Shown here: piece by piece, positions 31,801-35,061 of the stretch
Layout of the letters: every line of letters begins with the position of its first letter
Numbering within the stretch: position 1 is the stretch's first letter
Assembly (NCBI GenBank): GCA_902559415.1
Contig: CACEHW010000008.1
Location: 1-35,061, forward strand
Reading direction: 5' to 3'
DNA: 35,061 bases
Origin: an uncultured Fidelibacterota bacterium
Lineage (GTDB): Bacteria > Fidelibacterota > Marinisomatia > Marinisomatales > UBA1611
Made by a program: the position numbers and the translations under genes
The notes under the pieces: generated by a model
What the model saw: only the letters and a program-made list of their open reading frames with translations
Told to the model about the DNA's origin: nothing
Databases searched by the model: none

Positions 31801-34800
31801 TATTACCAACAATATTGGTAAAACCACCAAGGTGATCTAAAACGACATCTCGCAGGTGGCTGTATGCACCGCCATTTGAATGGTGCATGTCTGTTGAACC
31901 AAAAGCCCAACGAGTGCCAGCAGGTGAAGGATCTGAATGCATGCTCTCAACAGCAGCATTATAAAGCCATCCTGCCCCACCTCTAGTCAGCCAAACGTTA
32001 TCCGTTATTCTGTCTTGATTCTCAGGAAGAGATGGATCAGCAAAATTTTCTTTTGTAAAAGAGACTTCCTCTCCATCATCTTCAAATGCACAAGGGACAT
32101 CATAAACATCAACCAGTAAACATCCGTCTAAGTTTGGATCATAGTCCTCATACATGTCAGGAGCACAATACTCTGGCTTCCACAAACGGTTTGCATAATT
32201 TTCATAGTCTGTTATCTCAATACATGACAAGTCCTCATTTTCATTATCTAGAAAATTTTCTTGTACTCCATTAACGACCCACAGATATTCCATTTGATCT
32301 GAAGGTGTAGGATCTAAAGCGACATGAAAGAAACCTCCAAGACCAAAGAATTCAGCATCCTCAGGGTTCCAAAACTCAACCCACTGAGCTACAGGGCCTC
32401 CTTGAGGATCCCAGTTCCACCATGGGCCTGTCATACGAACTGACATATCTGAAAAATCATATTCAGATGTATCTACAAGTAAAACAGCATGCAACTGATC
32501 TTCACAATCGAAAATATCACAGAAGTCTTGTGGCGGACATTCTCCCCAAGATTCATCATCAACATAAATATACCAGTAGTCCATGTATTCGTCATCGCCA
32601 GGATAATATTCTGCATTTTCATAAGAGACTTCAGCAACCCTGTTGTAGCCTCCTTGACCATTATCTACACCACACTCAGCTGGCACATCTTCTTGTGCAG
32701 ACCATCCTTCACATACATATTTATACTCATATGTTCCAGGAGGTAGATCAATACTACCATAGTAATATCCGTCATTGTCATCATCAATAAGCTCCACTCC
32801 AGCTCCACTCCAACCATCAAATGTCCCGGTAACAAAAATACTACCTTCACAAGGAGCTGCACCTTGCGGAATATCAAACTCAATCGAGATAAAATTATCC
32901 TCAATTAAGTTGCAGGTACCTTCTCCACAAAGACCAAAGCAATGATTTATCGAGCGATCAACAATAGTTGTACTGAATGCTCTATCATTATACTGACCAA
33001 ATGCACATTCCTGACCTTGGATATTTTCTTTGTTATCCCAGCCTGTACCATTTACATAGGTATAGGCATCATTTAAGTCTGCTGGAAAACTATCTGCTAA
33101 GAACCATGTGTTCGTCGAACCATCAACTTGCGTAAATGGATAACGACCTTCCCAAGGACCGCCAAAATAATTTCCGCCAGCTAAAAATAACCCAGCGTCT
33201 GATACAACCTCATCACCCATATCAAGAGTAATCATGACGTAGACACTATCACTATAGGTATAGTCACAATCCCCAAATCGATGATCAGCTGTACCATCAC
33301 CATCAACAGTTATTCTTCTATCAGAATAAGGCTCTACAGCACAAGATTGACCTACAATATTTTCTTTTACATCCCAGCTCATTCCATTTGTGAATGTATA
33401 GTCATACGTACCACCATCAATGAGGTCAACCTCAATCTCATAGACACCATCATGATTAAAATCAATCATACGGTAGTTGTCTTCCCACGGGCCACCAAAT
33501 GGTCCGCCAGCTAGGTGGACACCATCAGGAGATATCTCTTCAACCCCAGTCATATCAACTCTGAATTTTACGGTTGCTGTATCTGGAGCACCTATAGTTT
33601 CGCAGGTCCCCTCTCCACATAGACCAAAACAGTGATATACCTGTCTATCGACTATAGTTGTCCTAAATTCTCTATCACTATATTGACCAAAGGCACAATC
33701 TTGACCTTGGATATTTTCTTTATTCCCCCAACCAGTACCATTGACATATGTATAGGCATCGTTTAAAACGGCAGGAAAACTATCTGCTAGGTACCATGTG
33801 TTCGTCGAACCATCAACTTGCGTAAATGGATAACGACCTTCCCAAGGGCCACCAAAATAATTTCCACCAGCTAAAAATAGACCGGCATCTGAAATAACCT
33901 CATCACCCATATCAACTGTGAACTCAACGTAAACGCTGTCACTGTAAGTGGCATCACAATCTTGGAACTTAGCAATGACATTTGTGTTCTCAGTCACAGT
34001 CATACTTCTGTCGTTATAATTGGAAGGATTAGCACATGACTGACCTTCAATATTTTCCTTGTTACCCCAGCCATGGCCATTGGTATAGGTGTAGAATATG
34101 CTTGAGCCAGTAGTAATTTCAAACGTGCCTTCATATACACCATCACCATTATGGTCTGATAATCTACCTGATTGATTGCCATCATTTGGTTCACCCCAAA
34201 TAGCACCAGCAACATAAACACCCTGATCCGATACAGTTTGGTCATTCATATCTAAGTAGAATGTAACGTTTGAGACCGGTGGTACGTAATCGCATGAATA
34301 GCAAGAGCCATAACAAACTAAAGGAAGTTCAATATCTTGATCTCCAATAGTAGCGATTCTATCGTTATACTCGCCCACGCCACATGGCTCTAGAGCATTT
34401 GCATCCTCAAAACCGTCCCATGTACCGAACGATGGCTGATTTCTAAATTTATAATTAACATCCTGATTTATTGCTAGTTCGACTGTTACTTTCCATATAT
34501 CATCGCCATCAGAGTCATCCATCAATAAACCATCTTGTCCAAATTGCCCACCAGCCAGGTAAACTCCATCAGGGTGAGTATCAACTTCATTCATGTCTAC
34601 GCTGAAAGTGACATCAACAAAAGGGTCAAAGCCATCTCTAACAAATTTAAATGTCCAGTAGTTACCACCGACCTCTATGGATAAGGTCATAAGGTTACCA
34701 TCAAAAGATAAAATATCATAAGTCCTTGAATCTGGTACAGCATCAGTCACACCAGAAAGTTCTCCACCATTATATGCCTTAGCCAAAGCAAAATAGGCAC

Positions 34801-35061
34801 CAACACCGCTCAATTTTAATGTCATATCTGCTTCATTATGGCTCCACGTAGCATCATTAGAATTATTATGTGGGGCAATCGGAGCTCCACAGCCCTCATC
34901 TACACCTTGCCAAGTTTCAAGCCATGTTTCTGTTCCCATATCGTTATCAAATGAACCGTCGGCATTCATCACAAATTTATCATCAAAAAGGCAAGCCCTA
35001 GTTGTTACATCACCTGCTGAGTTTGACCACCAAATACTACCTGTAGCATTTTCTCCAGAGC
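28865..35061 (-). CDS. Giant T9SS-secreted protein with starch-binding-like repeats, partial (2064 aa visible)
   Basis: The frame stays open to the right edge, so GTG 34972 and later starts are internal and the true start lies outside the window. Approximate order in visible residues: 1-145, a domain (WWSNSAGDVTTRACLFDD near 10-27) that I recall from marine FCB secreted proteins, sometimes beside GH16 glucanases; five tandem starch-binding-like modules (CBM20/48-like) 146-718, each with VxFxVDM, GVxLAGG, a KENIxGQxC-type stretch and terminal Cys pairs; an AMPK/CBM48-like module 721-833 with VTGTFDGWSG; an unrecognised domain 845-980 (WWNWDPQGG); one NQDRITDN module 998-1123; unrecognised beta-rich region 1124-1380; carboxypeptidase-regulatory-like modules 1385-1760; Fn3-like region 1765-1968; T9SS sorting domain 1970-2064, ending RKMVLMK. 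Likely surface-exposed or released and glycan-binding; no catalytic motif is visible, though an enzyme domain could lie upstream. It is separated from sodN by a terminator. Confidence 0.92.
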   Translation of the reverse strand, partial: SGENATGSIWWSNSAGDVTTRACLFDDKFVMNADGSFDNDMGTETWLETWQGVDEGCGAPIAPHNNSNDATWSHNEADMTLKLSGVGAYFALAKAYNGGELSGVTDAVPDSRTYDILSFDGNLMTLSIEVGGNYWTFKFVRDGFDPFVDVTFSVDMNEVDTHPDGVYLAGGQFGQDGLLMDDSDGDDIWKVTVELAINQDVNYKFRNQPSFGTWDGFEDANALEPCGVGEYNDRIATIGDQDIELPLVCYGSCYSCDYVPPVSNVTFYLDMNDQTVSDQGVYVAGAIWGEPNDGNQSGRLSDHNGDGVYEGTFEITTGSSIFYTYTNGHGWGNKENIEGQSCANPSNYNDRSMTVTENTNVIAKFQDCDATYSDSVYVEFTVDMGDEVISDAGLFLAGGNYFGGPWEGRYPFTQVDGSTNTWYLADSFPAVLNDAYTYVNGTGWGNKENIQGQDCAFGQYSDREFRTTIVDRQVYHCFGLCGEGTCETIGAPDTATVKFRVDMTGVEEISPDGVHLAGGPFGGPWEDNYRMIDFNHDGVYEIEVDLIDGGTYDYTFTNGMSWDVKENIVGQSCAVEPYSDRRITVDGDGTADHRFGDCDYTYSDSVYVMITLDMGDEVVSDAGLFLAGGNYFGGPWEGRYPFTQVDGSTNTWFLADSFPADLNDAYTYVNGTGWDNKENIQGQECAFGQYNDRAFSTTIVDRSINHCFGLCGEGTCNLIEDNFISIEFDIPQGAAPCEGSIFVTGTFDGWSGAGVELIDDDNDGYYYGSIDLPPGTYEYKYVCEGWSAQEDVPAECGVDNGQGGYNRVAEVSYENAEYYPGDDEYMDYWYIYVDDESWGECPPQDFCDIFDCEDQLHAVLLVDTSEYDFSDMSVRMTGPWWNWDPQGGPVAQWVEFWNPEDAEFFGLGGFFHVALDPTPSDQMEYLWVVNGVQENFLDNENEDLSCIEITDYENYANRLWKPEYCAPDMYEDYDPNLDGCLLVDVYDVPCAFEDDGEEVSFTKENFADPSLPENQDRITDNVWLTRGGAGWLYNAAVESMHSDPSPAGTRWAFGSTDMHHSNGGAYSHLRDVVLDHLGGFTNIVGNTLSLHLIEEDLYFDVTFTSWTPGQSNGGGFGYSRVSVEGPEQLDFTNFTSIDIYDIESYETGGTPLSNEYNIDGPGLVLTAEFETSTDDIDQYIGSVGVFWDSNFNGVLDENDINVLNDEFNADGPGSVMLIFDNGPDDLNDETGKYAAHIHDLEFLDTQGATFIFAAMNTDGTVHEEVQVSPFNSSTIRFSGTATLSGEENEPVHGMFVQMSEIMTDDYGFHYFVDAALGVTRADGTYDIGSMDIAAGDSVRLLVSSEPEDISYQGRLVPLIQRAEWEGGGYDILTEFYVGDDLTFVSDISVIELNTIVQGYAVDDMGNPATGTFVWGQMILSDGLNIWNRGQVDQNGYYRFWALNGVELSVWSLFNGQYSSETFMLNATVFDDELDAYVYNYNIEGPSETARIEGHTFTVDYSNNMYGDTTYLSGVEVTIYNSDDLFTLYTDEGGYFGIDVPASNEGVSYYISVQDPIPGLTNYGFYAEDEVYTGSVFYYNVEYYPVEEYFTISGYVYDDMGNPVYDAHVEINSYDDNYYEGWVEHTFTDYEGYYSMVVPSGLYNMAVYSEGFLNERVYGVDLNADVTIDFTLTPSVMTGSVQGVISFVGEYMPMWSHVNVYSDVYDAHVNADENGFYSVDLVDGVYDIYVDADGYTSFYMSEAFEIAGNTVNFDVELFEYGYAGPPHIVNLHDVPNDQGRQMRTVWDAGMPGDWGYFTQYSIWRKVVNSPIDLWDYIETVPWHGMDPYAAVVPTLGDSSAHGIHMSTFMVTAHTDEVSFWLDSEPMSGYSIDNLHPGAPMSLSFSTGPGSVSLSWSGPVDEDFSYFNVYRQDILTNEPAMVFTTTDSFYVDQAMEDIGAYEYWITAVDLSGLESESSGIVSAVLSSEDEVGMPTEFALKQNYPNPFNPSTQIQYALPSETRVVISIYDITGRKVRTLVNEVQSAGYRTVMWNATNEIGRPVSAGMYIYSIQAGDFIQNRKMVLMK
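32908..33255 (-). repeat. Starch-binding-like module repeat, copy 2 (diverged)
   Basis: It resembles 33598-33945 at a 690-bp offset (230 codons). Most of it carries scattered substitutions, but around 33102-33156 about 55 bases match without a difference (encoding the GPWEGRYPFTQVDGSTNTW part), suggesting local gene conversion or strong constraint. Confidence 0.8.
33598..33945 (-). repeat. Starch-binding-like module repeat, copy 1 (diverged)
   Basis: Partner of 32908-33255. Between the two lies a third, more distant module of the same type, so modules alternate in type (A-B-A), consistent with duplication of a two-module unit. Confidence 0.8.

Noticed and set aside
32422-32790. 122-codon plus-strand ORF rich in His and Leu
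   Set aside because: It is antisense to a domain-rich part of the partial giant; composition reflects the complement of Asp/Tyr/Glu codons.
34972-34972. Start codon of the right-hand giant at 34972
   Set aside because: The frame is open further to the right edge and the added residues (WWSNSAGDVTTRACLFDD) complete a recognisable domain, so the gene is truncated by the window.
1-35061. tRNA, rRNA or other structured RNA genes
   Set aside because: No cloverleaf-like or rRNA-like sequence was noticed; intergenic space is small and AT-rich. I could not run a covariance search.

Overview
The window is AT-rich, densely coding, and every gene I can support lies on the minus strand. Three very large secreted proteins end in the type IX secretion (Por/T9SS) sorting domain, with the signature QNYPNPFNPSTQI followed by an AGMYIY...KK/RKM-L-LK tail. 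That ending, LamG modules closing in GYWNFNEGEG...SGNGN, and Cys-flanked linkers of the GCTDPYAENY type are what I would expect from an uncultured marine bacterium of the FCB group, most like Marinimicrobia (SAR406). The taxonomic call is inference; there is no rRNA or other marker gene here.

Layout in the direction of transcription (right to left). (1) >35061-28865: C-terminal 2064 residues of a T9SS cargo protein with starch-binding-like modules, followed by a clear terminator. (2) 28773-28276: a nickel superoxide dismutase with a cleavable export signal, in its own small transcription unit between two terminators. (3) 28000-12155: a 5281-residue T9SS cargo protein with ten LamG modules, two beta-helices, eight copies of an unrecognised 'NQDRITDN' module, carboxypeptidase-regulatory-like modules, Fn3-like modules and a sorting domain. 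(4) 12138-11728: a small secreted basic protein, overlapping the space between the two giants with almost no gap. (5) 11707-1193: a 3504-residue T9SS cargo protein of the same construction. (6) 1104-<1: N-terminal 368 residues of a lipoprotein that runs off the left edge. Genes 3-5 (possibly 6) look like one operon.

The most notable signal is at the DNA level. The 5281-aa gene carries a 972-bp direct repeat with no mismatch that I could find, and a 572-bp block is identical between the 5281-aa and 3504-aa genes. Both repeats are spaced by a multiple of three and sit in the same phase, so recombination between copies would resize or fuse these surface proteins without breaking the reading frame or losing the signal peptide and sorting domain. 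This looks like a modular surface-protein locus kept similar, or shuffled, by homologous recombination.

No tRNA, rRNA, CRISPR array, insertion sequence or T9SS machinery gene was seen. Long plus-strand ORFs are shadows of these low-complexity coding regions.
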